58,857 bases of DNA from Nemertoderma westbladi (taxonomy: Eukaryota; Xenacoelomorpha; Nemertodermatida; Nemertodermatidae), in contig JAUCBJ010002784.1 in NCBI GenBank assembly GCA_032718475.1, positions 1-58,857 on the forward strand, given 5' to 3'. Below are positions 23,080 through 34,400 of the stretch, one piece after another. The notes under the pieces are model-generated. The model had not been told where the DNA came from. It did not search any database and was given only the letters and a program-made list of their open reading frames with translations. Each line of letters opens with the position of its first letter. Position 1 is the stretch's first letter. The translations under genes were made by a program, and so were the position numbers.

Positions 23080-23758
23080 CAGTACAGGCCACCAGAAAAC
23101 GCAGATTTGTACAATTGTGAACACATTTTATCAAATGTGTACCAGTGTAATATAACGTTGTTGAACGGGACAATTGAACATAATTGAACATAATTGAATT
23201 GGCAACAACCAAAATTTTTTCGCCAAAGGATACAATTGAATACTTTTGAAACGCTTAGTAATCTGGAAACTCTCTGTAGTTTGCCGCGAACTGTCACTCA
23301 CTGCAGCTGGAAATGCGATAAGGATTTTGTTTACCTTTATAGTGTGCGGTTAATAGTGTCTAGTAGGCAGGCCTATAGTTAGTGATGTTAAGGCATCTTC
23401 TGGTGTTTCTCTGTGCCCTCTCGGTGTCAGACTAATGGCGCGACATCTCCCTGCACTAAATTAATTATTCAATGGTCTAGGCTCCTCCATCCATATACCC
23501 ATCCACTCCATGAACCTCCATGTGGTCTTGTATGTAGTTCTCTCTCTACCAATACAACCCATGTCCGCAAGGTTACGCCCTGTGGGCTCTCTCATCTACC
23601 TGATATCAGACATACAGGCGCACCGCACACTAAGCCTTTGTCGGTCCCAGCAAGTTAGCTAGATAACTCGCCATAACCTGCCAATCAGATGACTTGAACA
23701 AATGTGTTCACATGTGATCACATTGGGTGAAATCTGCTTTTTCTGGTGGCCTGTACTG
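23080..23758. mobile_element. 679-bp nested MITE-like element with about 30-bp inverted repeats and TA flanks
   Basis: The left end CAGTACAGGCCACCAGAAAA and the right end, its reverse complement, are inverted repeats extending into GCAGATTT with about one mismatch. Both ends are flanked by TA (23078-23079 and 23759-23760), the target duplication of Tc1/mariner-type elements. No transposase is present inside, and a short ORF at 23413-23658 has no recognisable domain. It inserted into the Kolobok-like element after that element existed. Confidence 0.75.
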
Positions 23759-23983
23759 TAGTTCCAAATTTTATGTAGATTCCAAAAATTGTATTATTAT
23801 CGCATGTTAATCTTAAGGTCATATTATTTCATATAAAAGACATGTTAAAGGGTGTGAATTTTTTGACAAAATTTGAACAAAAAACTGAAATCAATAAAAA
23901 ATAATAATTCAAATTAGGCACTATATTAATATTCATTAATTAAAATTAAATTTAAAAATTTAAAATGAAATTTAAAAAGTTAA

Positions 23984-25669
23984 TTAAAAGGCCCCAGATT
24001 TATATGACTTATGATCGGGTGCTTGCCATTTCTTTGATGGTTTGTGTTCAGTACTTTTCTGTTTACGTTTTAGGTTGACCTTCTTTGCTCGTTCTGCAAG
24101 GTCACCATCATCTTCCTCAAGGCCAAGCTTCTTCAAAATTATCTGTTCTGCTGAACACCCCCGATTGTGAACTAAAACAGTATACGAAACATGAAACATG
24201 AGTGTACTTAGACCCACAAACGTTTCTTTAGATAGACGAGTCCATAGCCGTGAATGCAGAGATTCGTTCGGATTTTGTGTGAGGCCAGGGATACAGCGTT
24301 CCAGAATTTCGCTCGTTGTTAGGCGTTCATAAACAGGTAAAATAAACTTCATGTTTGCCTCTTTTATAAATGTTACATTTTTGTAACTTATAGCATTGTT
24401 TTTGAATTTACACCACTTATTTTCAGGGCATAACTCATGTTGTTTCTCAACATTATCTCCATAATCACAATAGTGATGTGTTGCAGCCACGATTTCACTT
24501 CGAATCGTGCTTATGAGCACTGATTTTTCAGTCTCTGAGAGTTTATCTATATCAACATCTCCTATATTCTTCACGATCGTATTTCGGTAATATGACTGCA
24601 ATTGGTGACATCGACTATCAGTAAACCCTCCCTTGCCTCCAAGTTTATGAGTTTTGCGAGCATTGGAAAGACCTGTATATAGACGCTTCGCAACGTGGTT
24701 CAGGCACTCTTTCTTCTGCACTGTTACATTCTGCTCTCTGTAAGGATCGGACTCCAATATGTTCTTCATAACGCTGCTGTCGCCATCCGATACCATTGAT
24801 TGATATATGACACCATTATTTGATAGGGATCTATTGAATAGTTTAACAGCTAAATGAGGTTCCATACCTGAACTGGACCCTGAATAATTTATATTACACT
24901 CATGATCAGCATTGCCATCTTCTTCTTTGTTGCGGCTACAAATATTACAGTATTTTGAACAAACATCGAAATCAATGACATGTCCTGTATTTTCGGATAT
25001 GATAAACGCGGCACCATAAAGTGATTGATGGCCTCTTTTCATCCATGTACCGTCAAAAGATATACATATTTCCCTGTCAATCTCTTTCATTGCACAATTT
25101 TTTGCATTTCCTCGTGCAAGTGATTCCGTGACCTTCGAGATTTCGTTGACATGAAATTGCCAGGCTCTCTTCGCAACAGGAGATGGTAGTGACATTATTC
25201 TAGAAAACGTCTCTGCATCACCATGGGTCCCACCAACACAAAGCCAAGCCAGTACTGCACGAAGATTCACATCCGCTGTTTTTCTTCCAGGACGAGGTTC
25301 AGTTCGAGAAACTTGGTCGCTCGTGAAAGTAGAATATTGCCAATCACAACGTGAACATTTCCCCTCAAAATTGGTACTATAACCACGATGTGACTCATTT
25401 ATCACTACTGTACCGTCACATTGCTTATCATCATGTTTCTCCATTATCAGTTTCTTTATTATTTGCGTTGCTACAACGTTATATCCCTCCAACTTTCCAT
25501 CTGAGGGTAGGACATTCAGATTCGATGCTATTAGCGACGGTTCTCGATCTTTTGGCACTACCGGTACCGGTACTGAAATCGATTTCATATGCGCGAGGTT
25601 CAATGTACCGGTATCTTGTTTCTTGGTTCCTCGAAATCCTGCTTTCCGTTGTTGAGTTATTCGTGGCAT
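23984..25669 (-). CDS. Kolobok/Mutator-like DDE transposase (561 aa)
   Basis: A single uninterrupted ORF that would cut and paste the surrounding element. Catalytic candidates are D206 in ISFDGTWMKRG, D295 in MVSDGDSSV and E469 in NPNESLHSRLW, a DDE triad in the order and context of metazoan transposases annotated Mutator-like. Between the first two aspartates is a Cys cluster (C237, C241, C244, then H256/C258), which is usual for this group. CLNHVAKRLY at about 322-331 and CPENKWCKF at about 414-422 are further family blocks. An N-terminal CxxC (C105/C108) may bind zinc. The basic tail (KRKQKS … KPSKKW) could be a nuclear localisation signal. Length is normal and no stop or frameshift is seen, so it may be recently active. 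Confidence 0.85.
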   Translation of the reverse strand: MPRITQQRKAGFRGTKKQDTGTLNLAHMKSISVPVPVVPKDREPSLIASNLNVLPSDGKLEGYNVVATQIIKKLIMEKHDDKQCDGTVVINESHRGYSTNFEGKCSRCDWQYSTFTSDQVSRTEPRPGRKTADVNLRAVLAWLCVGGTHGDAETFSRIMSLPSPVAKRAWQFHVNEISKVTESLARGNAKNCAMKEIDREICISFDGTWMKRGHQSLYGAAFIISENTGHVIDFDVCSKYCNICSRNKEEDGNADHECNINYSGSSSGMEPHLAVKLFNRSLSNNGVIYQSMVSDGDSSVMKNILESDPYREQNVTVQKKECLNHVAKRLYTGLSNARKTHKLGGKGGFTDSRCHQLQSYYRNTIVKNIGDVDIDKLSETEKSVLISTIRSEIVAATHHYCDYGDNVEKQHELCPENKWCKFKNNAISYKNVTFIKEANMKFILPVYERLTTSEILERCIPGLTQNPNESLHSRLWTRLSKETFVGLSTLMFHVSYTVLVHNRGCSAEQIILKKLGLEEDDGDLAERAKKVNLKRKQKSTEHKPSKKWQAPDHKSYKSGAF

Positions 25670-26087
25670 ACTGTATTATAAAAATTATATCGTCAACGAT
25701 GTATGTACAATTTTCGATTCGAAGATGGAGGACGCTCTATAGTCTGTGTCCGTCAAAACTGCTGATTGCATTGATTGAAACACCAATACAGCATACAGTT
25801 AGTAACTAAAACATAACAATGTGCAAATTCTCGTTTTAAACTTCCCGCTAAAATACATTCCAACCTGTAATAACTTATTAGCCAATACAATGATTTCAGT
25901 GCAACAAGCCGGAAATTTTGTTAATTTTTGTCATTTTTTTCAAATAATTTTCAGGATGCGTGTCTATATAATGAGCCATAACTCGAAAACTAGACAAGCT
26001 AGAAATAAACTGTTTACAGATTTGAAATCTCCATAAAATTTGCTACAAGAAACGGGTATAAAAATTTTTTTATATTTTTTGACCCCA

Positions 26088-26104
26088 ATTATTATACCCC
26101 CCCC
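26088..26104 (-). repeat. Kolobok-like element terminal inverted repeat, right
   Basis: ATTATTATACCCCCCCC, the inverted copy of 22452-22468. Directly followed by TTAA. It lies about 420 bp upstream of the transposase start codon. Confidence 0.85.
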
Positions 26105-26320
26105 TTAAACGCAAGCTAGGACGATCTTTATAATAATAATAACTAGGGATGCGATCAATATGTGAAGCCAGGTGGTTTATATAATAATTTAGTCAACGCA
26201 GTACTCGTCTTCATTATATGCCTCGTTGCGCTCGTCGCTTGTCCTGTTTTGTCATAAAATATTTTTCCTAAACGCAGACTGACGATCTTTATACAGTTAT
26301 AACTATGCGAAGTTTCGAAA
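26105..26320. repeat. End of host tandem repeat copy 1 and intact copy 2
   Basis: 26105 to about 26145 is the continuation of copy 1 after the transposon. 26158 to about 26315 is the uninterrupted second copy of about 150 bp. Copy 2 runs straight through the position of the insertion with a single CTAAACGCA sequence, so it serves as a natural empty-site reference. Confidence 0.8.
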
Positions 26321-28421
26321 CTGTGCGAGTAACTGTTGATACATCTATGTGGAGATGTGTGATATGTGGAGATGTGTGATACAACGCCAACGCATCTTAT
26401 GCCGATGTAGTAATATGGGTATTGAAATAATATTAAATCAATGTACACTCTTAAAGCTGCAGCGAAAAAATGTAGCTAATTTCCTAGGTTACATATAAAA
26501 TAATAATATTATTTTTAAGAACATTAATTTTACTACTTTGCAAAAATTCAATTAAAAAATAACCAGACATATACATTGTGGAATAAACTATTTCAGAAGC
26601 CTACAACAGCCATGCCATGGATTGTATTTATGTTATTATATCTGTCATTTAACTGAGATAGCAATAGTAGTAATAGTCGAACGGTTATGCGGCCCGTCCA
26701 GCCTATAATAAACACAATTCAGTGATTGGGCTGGAATAGCAATACTGGTTGCCTCTATTACAATTCCTCTCAGGTTAGTCTACAGCCACAACTCCCAGCA
26801 GCTAGCTCCACACCAGCAGAGACTTGACCAATAATGGGAAGGATTAAATTTGTACTCAATAATTGTGCGGTTTAATTACGTTTAGATCAATTAAAGACAC
26901 ATTTATTAAAGCAAATCACTTAAACTAATTAAAAACTATAATAGAATGGCGTATGGGGATTATATCTGTATAATTTTTAAGTATAATTATTTAAATCTTA
27001 TACTGTAAAACAATTAATTTCCTTTAAAAGGCAGGTTGAAAATGGCGTTTTCACCGCAATCAACTTAATTAACTAATTAACTGCTATTATCTTAGCTTCT
27101 CGAAGGCCACACGGAAATTCTACTTGGAAAATTTCTAAACTTTTGCCAAACAACATGTGTACCAAGTTTGGATAGATTTCATCAAAGATTGGCCGAGTTA
27201 TTAACGTTTAAAATTGAACACGACAGAACGACAGAACGACAGGTTGATTAATGGTACCACTACGCTAAGGCTCACTCACTTCGTGGCTCGCCCCACACTT
27301 GTCTGGTGGGAAAACACTTAGAAAATTTTTCTTGTATTCACTTCTGTATTGTCTATATATGAAAAGACTCTGATATTTTTCTCAAATTTCCCGGTTTCCT
27401 CGGAAAAATACCGGGAAAAAATACGGGAAATTTTTTCACAATCTTTAGCCTAATCAAAATTTTTTTTCGAATATTCATTACCAGTCAGCCAGTACTGCAT
27501 CGTACCGCTATGTATGAAAAGACTTTGATATTTTTTGATATTTTTATTAAACAATACAACGCATACAAATTAATTTCACCATTTTTTGAGGGAAAGAAGC
27601 AGGTAACATATCTACAGAGGCAGGATTTTCTAACCAAAACAATAAACGGCCACTTTACCAATTGAGGGAAAGGAGCAGGTTACAGAGGCAGCTTTTCTAA
27701 CCGAAACAATAAACGATCACTTTAGTAATTTAGGGAAACCCTGCCATATGGTCAGACAGTCGGTAGAAAAAATGTTAATGCAGTAATGTTAAATGTTGTG
27801 TTTATACACCTGTACACCAATACTGGTGAACCGGTATAATAAAATAAACAGTTGACAGTAATATAGTAGTAATACTGACAGACTGAACTGCTGAATACTG
27901 CAGTTGTAATTCAGTGCCCCTGAAACCGGAAAGAGCCAATATCTGGGAGTCTCTCTCATTTCTTTAGGGCTGGTAAGAGGATTATTTTGGTAAGGTACAG
28001 GTAAATAATGTTCCTTCCACTAATTTCAAGTCCCAACATATCAGGGTCATTCTAAATATGTTAGTGAAATTTATAAATAATAGTGATTTCTAAATTTTTT
28101 GAACATGTTTAGAAATATTTCTAAAACTATAAATTGAAAATAACAAATTTAAAATAATAAACTTTCCAACACACATTGGAATAAGAACACCTACAAATCA
28201 GAATTTAACGTTGCCCTATTTAATTTTTGTTTGTTTATTGTTTATTCACCAAAATCGATTCTTTAAATCTGATCCAAATCCATCAGCTTCATCTATACAA
28301 ACTTCTGTAATATGAAATACACTTTTTGTGGTATCGGAATTGTTTCTAAGTAGATTAATATAGACTATGTTACAGTCTGACAGTCTAAGAGTGTTTCACT
28401 GATCAAGAGTTAACTCTTATC
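26320..28421. other. Intronic non-coding sequence before the satellite
   Basis: AT-rich and without credible ORFs. It contains a small duplication of a TGAAAAGACT-TTGATATTTT block near 27360 and 27515, and CGACAGAACGACAGAACGAC near 27222. A short region at 27590-27740 resembles the satellite monomer in reverse complement (listed separately). Confidence 0.5.
27590..27740 (-). repeat. Diverged satellite-like sequence, reverse orientation
   Basis: GAGGGAAAGGAGCAGGTTAC followed by AGAGGC (about 27665-27690), a second weaker copy about 70 bp earlier, and TTTAGGGAAACC about 60 bp later. These match the reverse complement of the satellite (TTTAAGGGAAAGGAGC … GGTTACAGTGGC), except that a GTAGCG block is missing. 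Both fuller copies end in a TTCTAACC-AAACAATAAAC block not found in the satellite. Confidence 0.5.
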
Positions 28422-31400
28422 TTACGCTCCTTTCCCTTAAACACAGCCACTGTAACCCGCTACGCTCCTTTCCCTTAAACACAGCCACTGTAACCCGCTA
28501 CGCTCCTTTCCATTAAACACAGCCACTGTAACCCGCTACGCTCCTTTCTCTTAAACACAGCCACTGTAACCCGCTACGCTCCTTTCCATTAAACACAGCC
28601 ACTGTAACCCGCTACGCTCCTTTCTCTTAAACACAGCCACTGTAACCCGCTACGCTCCTTTCTCTTAAACACAGCCACTGTAACCCGCTACGCTCCTTTC
28701 CCTTAAACACAGCCACTGTAACCCGCTACGCTCCTTTCCCTTAAACACAGCCACTGTAACCCGCTATGCTCCTTTCCATTAAACACAGCCACTGTAACCC
28801 GCTACGCTCCTTTCTCTTAAACACAGCCACTGTAACCTGTTACGCTCCTTTCCCTTAAACACAGCCACTGTAACCCGCTACGCTCCTTTCCATTAAACAC
28901 AGCCACTGTAACCCGCTACGCTCCTTTCTCTTAAACACAGCCACTGTAACCCGCTACGCTCCTTTCTCTTAAACACAGCCACTGTAACCCGCTACGCTCC
29001 TTTCTCTTAAACACAGCCACTGTAACCCGCTACGCTCCTTTCTCTTAAACACAGCCACTGTAACCCGCTACGCTCCTTTCCCTTAAACACAGCCTCTGTA
29101 ACCCGCTACGCTCCTTTCCCTTAAACACAGCCACTGTAACCCGCTACGCTCCTTTCCCTTAAACACAGCCACTGTAACCCGCTACGCTCCTTTCTCTTAA
29201 ACACAGCCACTGTAACCCGCTACGCTCCTTTCTCTTAAACACAGCCACTGTAACCCGCTACGCTCCTTTCTCTTAAACACAGCCACTGTAACCCGCTACG
29301 CTCCTTTCCCTTAAACACAGCCACTGTAACCCGCTACGCTCCTTTCTCTTAAACACAGCCACTGTAACCCGCTACGCTCCTTTCTCTTAAACACAGCCAC
29401 TGTAACCCGCTACGCTCCTTTCTCTTAAACACAGCCACTGTAACCCGCTACGCTCCTTTCTCTTAAACACAGCCACTGTAACCTGCTACGCTCCTTTCTC
29501 TTAAACACAGCCACTGTAACCCGCTACGCTCCTTTCCCTTAAACACAGCCTCTGTAACCCGCTACGCTCCTTTCCCTTAAACACAGCCACTGTAACCCGC
29601 TACGCTCCTTTCTCTTAAACACAGCCACTGTAACCCGCTACGCTCCTTTCCCTTAAACACAGCCACTGTAACCCACTACGCTCCTTTCCCTTAAACACAG
29701 CCACTGTAACCCGCTACGCTCCTTTCCCTTAAACACAGCCACTGTAACCCGCTACGCTCCTTTCCATTAAACACAGCCACTGTAACCCGCTATGCTCCTT
29801 TCCATTAAACACAGCCACTGTAACCCGCTACGCTCCTTTCCCTTAAACACAGCCACTGTAACCCGCTACGCTCCTTTCCCTTAAACACAGCCACTGTAAC
29901 CCGCTACGTTCCTTTCCCTTAAACACAGCCACTGTAACCCGCTACGCTCCTTTCCCTTAAACACAGCCACTGTAACCCGCTACGCTCCTTTCTCTTAAAC
30001 ACAGCCACTGTAACCCGCTACGCTCCTTTCCCTTAAACACAGCCACTGTAACCCGCTACGCTCCTTTCTCTTAAACACAGCCACTGTAACCCGCTACGCT
30101 CCTTTCCCTTAAACACATCCACTGTAACCCGCTACGCTCCTTTCCATTAAACACAGCCACTGTAACCCGCTACGCTCCTTTCTCTTAAACACAGCCACTG
30201 TAACCCGCTACGCTCCTTTCTCTTAAACACAGCCACTGTAACCTGCTACGCTCCTTTCTCTTAAACACAGCCACTGTAACCCGCTACGCTCCTTTCCCTT
30301 AAACACAGCCACTGTAACCCGCTACGCTCCTTTCCCTTAAACACAGCCACTGTAACCCGCTACGCTCCTTTCCATTAAACACAGCCACTGTAACCCGCTA
30401 CGCTCCTTTCCCTTAAACACATCCTCTGTAACCCGCTACGCTCCTTTCCCTTAAACACAGCCACTGTAACCCGCTACGCTCCTTTCTCTTAAACACAGCC
30501 ACTGTAACCCGTACGCTCCTTTCTCTTAAACACAGCCACTGTAACCCGCTACGCTCCTTTCCCTTAAACACAGCCACTGTAACCCGCTACGCTCCTTTCC
30601 ATTAAACACAGCCACTGTAACCCGCTACGCTCCTTTCCCTTAAACACAGCCACTGTAACCCGCTACGCTCCTTTCCATTAAACACAGCCACTGTAACCCG
30701 CTACGCTCCTTTCCATTAAACACAGCCACTGTAACCCGCTACGCTCCTTTCCCTTAAACACAGCCACTGTAACCCGCTACGCTCCTTTCCATTAAACACA
30801 GCCACTGTAACCCGCTACGCTCCTTTCCATTAAACACAGCCACTGTAACCCGCTACGCTCCTTTCCATTAAACACAGCCACTGTAACCCGCTACGCTCCT
30901 TTCCCTTAAACACAGCCACTGTAACCCGCTACGCTCCTTTCCCTTAAACACAGCCACTGTAACCCGCTACGCTCCTTTCCCTTAAACACAGCCACTGTAA
31001 CCCGCTACGCTCCTTTCCCTTAAACACAGCCACTGTAACCCGCTACGCTCCTTTCCATTAAACACAGCCACTGTAACCCGCTACGCTCCTTTCCATTAAA
31101 CACAGCCACTGTAACCCGCTACGCTCCTTTCCATTAAACACAGCCACTGTAACCCGCTACGCTCCTTTCCATTAAACACAGCCACTGTAACCCGCTACGC
31201 TCCTTTCCATTAAACACAGCCACTGTAACCCGCTACGCTCCTTTCCATTAAACACAGCCACTGTAACCCGCTACGCTCCTTTCCATTAAACACAGCCACT
31301 GTAACCCGCTACGCTCCTTTCCATTAAACACAGCCACTGTAACCCGCTACGCTCCTTTCCCTTAAACACAGCCACTGTAACCCGCTACGCTCCTTTCCAT

Positions 31401-34400
31401 TAAACACAGCCACTGTAACCCGCTACGCTCCTTTCCATTAAACACAGCCACTGTAACCCGCTACGCTCCTTTCCATTAAACACAGCCACTGTAACCCGCT
31501 ACGCTCCTTTCTCTTAAACACAGCCACTGTAACCCGCTACGCTCCTTTCCCTTAAACACAGCCACTGTAACCCGCTACGCTCCTTTCCATTAAACACAGC
31601 CACTGTAACCCGCTACGCTCCTTTCCCTTAAACACAGCCACTGTAACCCGCTACGCTCCTTTCCATTAAACACAGCCACTGTAACCCGCTACGCTCCTTT
31701 CCCTTAAACACAGCCACTGTAACCCGCTACGCTCCTTTCTCTTAAACACAGCCACTGTAACCCGCTACGCTCCTTTCCCTTAAACACAGCCACTGTAACC
31801 CGCTACGCTCCTTTCCATTAAACACAGCCACTGTAACCCGCTACGCTCCTTTCTCTTAAACACAGCCACTGTAACCCGCTACGCTCCTTTCCCTTAAACA
31901 CAGCCACTGTAACCCGCTACGCTCCTTTCCTTAAACACAGCCACTGTAACCCCTACGCTCCTTTCCTTAAACACAGCCACTGTAACCCGCTACGCTCCTT
32001 TCCCTTAAACACAGCCACTGTAACCCGCTACGCTCCTTTCCATTAAACACAGCCACTGTAACCCGCTACGCTCCTTTCCCTTAAACACAGCCACTGTAAC
32101 CCGCTACGCTCCTTTCTCTTAAACACAGCCACTGTAACCCGCTACGCTCCTTTCTCTTAAACACAGCCACTGTAACCCGCTACGCTCCTTTCCATTAAAC
32201 ACAGCCACTGTAACCCGCTACGCTCCTTTCCATTAAACACAGCCACTGTAACCCGCTACGCTCCTTTCCATTAAACACAGCCACTGTAACCCGCTACGCT
32301 CCTTTCCATTAAACACAGCCACTGTAACCCGCTACGCTCCTTTCCATTAAACACAGCCACTGTAACCCGCTACGCTCCTTTCCATTAAACACAGCCACTG
32401 TAACCCGCTACGCTCCTTTCCATTAAACACAGCCACTGTAACCCGCTACGCTCCTTTCCCTTAAACACAGCCACTGTAACCCGCTACGCTCCTTTCCCTT
32501 AAACACAGCCACTGTAACCCGCTACGCTCCTTTCCCTTAAACACAGCCACTGTAACCTGCTACGCTCCTTTCCCTTAAACACAGCCACTGTAACCCGCTA
32601 CGCTCCTTTCCCTTAAACACAGCCACTGTAACCCGCTACGCTCCTTTCCCTTAAACACAGCCACTGTAACCCGCTACGCTCCTTTCCCTTAAACACAGCC
32701 ACTGTAACCCGCTACGCTCCTTTCCATTAAACACAGCCACTGTAACCCGCTACGCTCCTTTCCATTAAACACAGCCACTGTAACCCGCTACGCTCCTTTC
32801 CCTTAAACACAGCCACTGTAACCCGCTACGCTCCTTTCCCTTAAACACAGCCACTGTAACCTGCTACGCTCCTTTCCCTTAAACACAGCCACTGTAACCC
32901 GCTACGCTCCTTTCCATTAAACACAGCCACTGTAACCCGCTACGCTCCTTTCCCTTAAACACAGCCACTGTAACCCGCTGCGCTCCTTTCCCTTAAACAC
33001 AGCCACTGTAACCCGCTACGCTCCTTTCCATTAAACACAGCCACTGTAACCCGCTACGCTCCTTTCCATTAAACACAGCCACTGTAACCCGCTACGCTCC
33101 TTTCCCTTAAACTCAGCCTCTGTAACCCGCTACGCTCCTTTCCCTTAAACACAGCCACTGTAACCCGCTACGCTCCTTTCCCTTAAACACAGCCACTGTA
33201 ACCCGCTACGCTCCTTTCCATTAAACACAGCCACTGTAACCCACTACGCTCCTTTACCTTAAACACAGCCACTGTAACCCGCTACGCTCCTTTCCCTTAA
33301 ACACAGCCACTGTAACCCGCTACGCTCCTTTCTCTTAAACACAGCCACTGTAACCCGCTACGCTCCTTTCTCTTAAACACAGCCACTGTAACCCGCTACG
33401 CTCCTTTCCCTTAAACACAGCCTCTGTAACCCGCTACGCTCCTTTCCCTTAAACACAGCCACTGTAACCCGCTACGCTCCTTTCCATTAAACACAGCCAC
33501 TGTAACCCGCTACGCTCCTTTCCCTTAAACACAGCCTCTGTAACCCGCTACGCTCCTTTCCCTTAAACACAGCCACTGTAACCTGCTACGCTCCTTTCTC
33601 TTAAACACAGCCACTGTAACCCACTACGCTCCTTTCCCTTAAACACAGCCTCTGTAACCCGCTACGCCCCTTTCCCTTAAACACAGCCACTGTAACCTGC
33701 TACGCTCCTTTCCATTAAACACAGCCACTGTAACCCGCTACGCTCCTTTCCCTTAAACACAGCCACTGTAACCCGCTACGCTCCTTTCCATTAAACACAG
33801 CCACTGTAACCCACTACGCTCCTTTCCCTTAAACACAGCCACTGTAACCCGCTACGCTCCTTTCTCTTAAACACAGCCACTGTAACCCGCTACGCTCCTT
33901 TCTCTTAAACACAGCCACTGTAACCTGCTACGCTCCTTTCTCTTAAACACAGCCACTGTAACCCGCAACGCTCCTTTCTCTTAAACACAGCCACTGTAAC
34001 CTGCTACGCTCCTTTCTCTTAAACACAGCCACTGTAACCCGCTACGCTCCTTTCCCTTAAACACAGCCACTGTAACCCGCTACGCTCCTTTCTCTTAAAC
34101 ACAGCCACTGTAACCCGCTACGCTCCTTTCTCTTAAACACAGCCACTGTAACCTGCTACGCTCCTTTCCCTTAAACACAGCCACTGTAACCCGCTACGCT
34201 CCTTTCCATTAAACACAGCCACTGTAACCTGCTACGCTCCATTCCCTTAAACACAGCCACTGTAACCCGCTACGCTCCATTCCCTTAAACACAGCCACTG
34301 TAACCCACTACGCTCCTTTACCTTAAACACAGCCACTGTAACCCGCTACGCTCCTTTCCCTTAAACACAGCCACTGTAACCCGCTACGCTCCTTTCCCTT

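Larger units (their letters stand above)
22452..26104 (-). mobile_element. Kolobok-like DNA transposon with TTAA target duplication, 3653 bp
   Basis: The ends are perfect 17-bp inverted repeats, GGGGGGGGTATAATAAT at 22452-22468 and its complement at 26088-26104. They are flanked by TTAA at 22448-22451 and 26105-26108. The element splits one of two tandem host repeats, and the intact neighbour shows the sequence without the insertion. It encodes a DDE transposase on the minus strand. TTAA duplication plus this transposase type fits the Kolobok superfamily, whose transposases are often annotated as Mutator-like. A 679-bp inverted-repeat element is nested within it. Confidence 0.85.

Noticed and set aside
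25351-25809. Plus-strand ORF of 152 codons across the transposase start
   Set aside because: It overlaps the transposase in antisense and has no recognisable domain.
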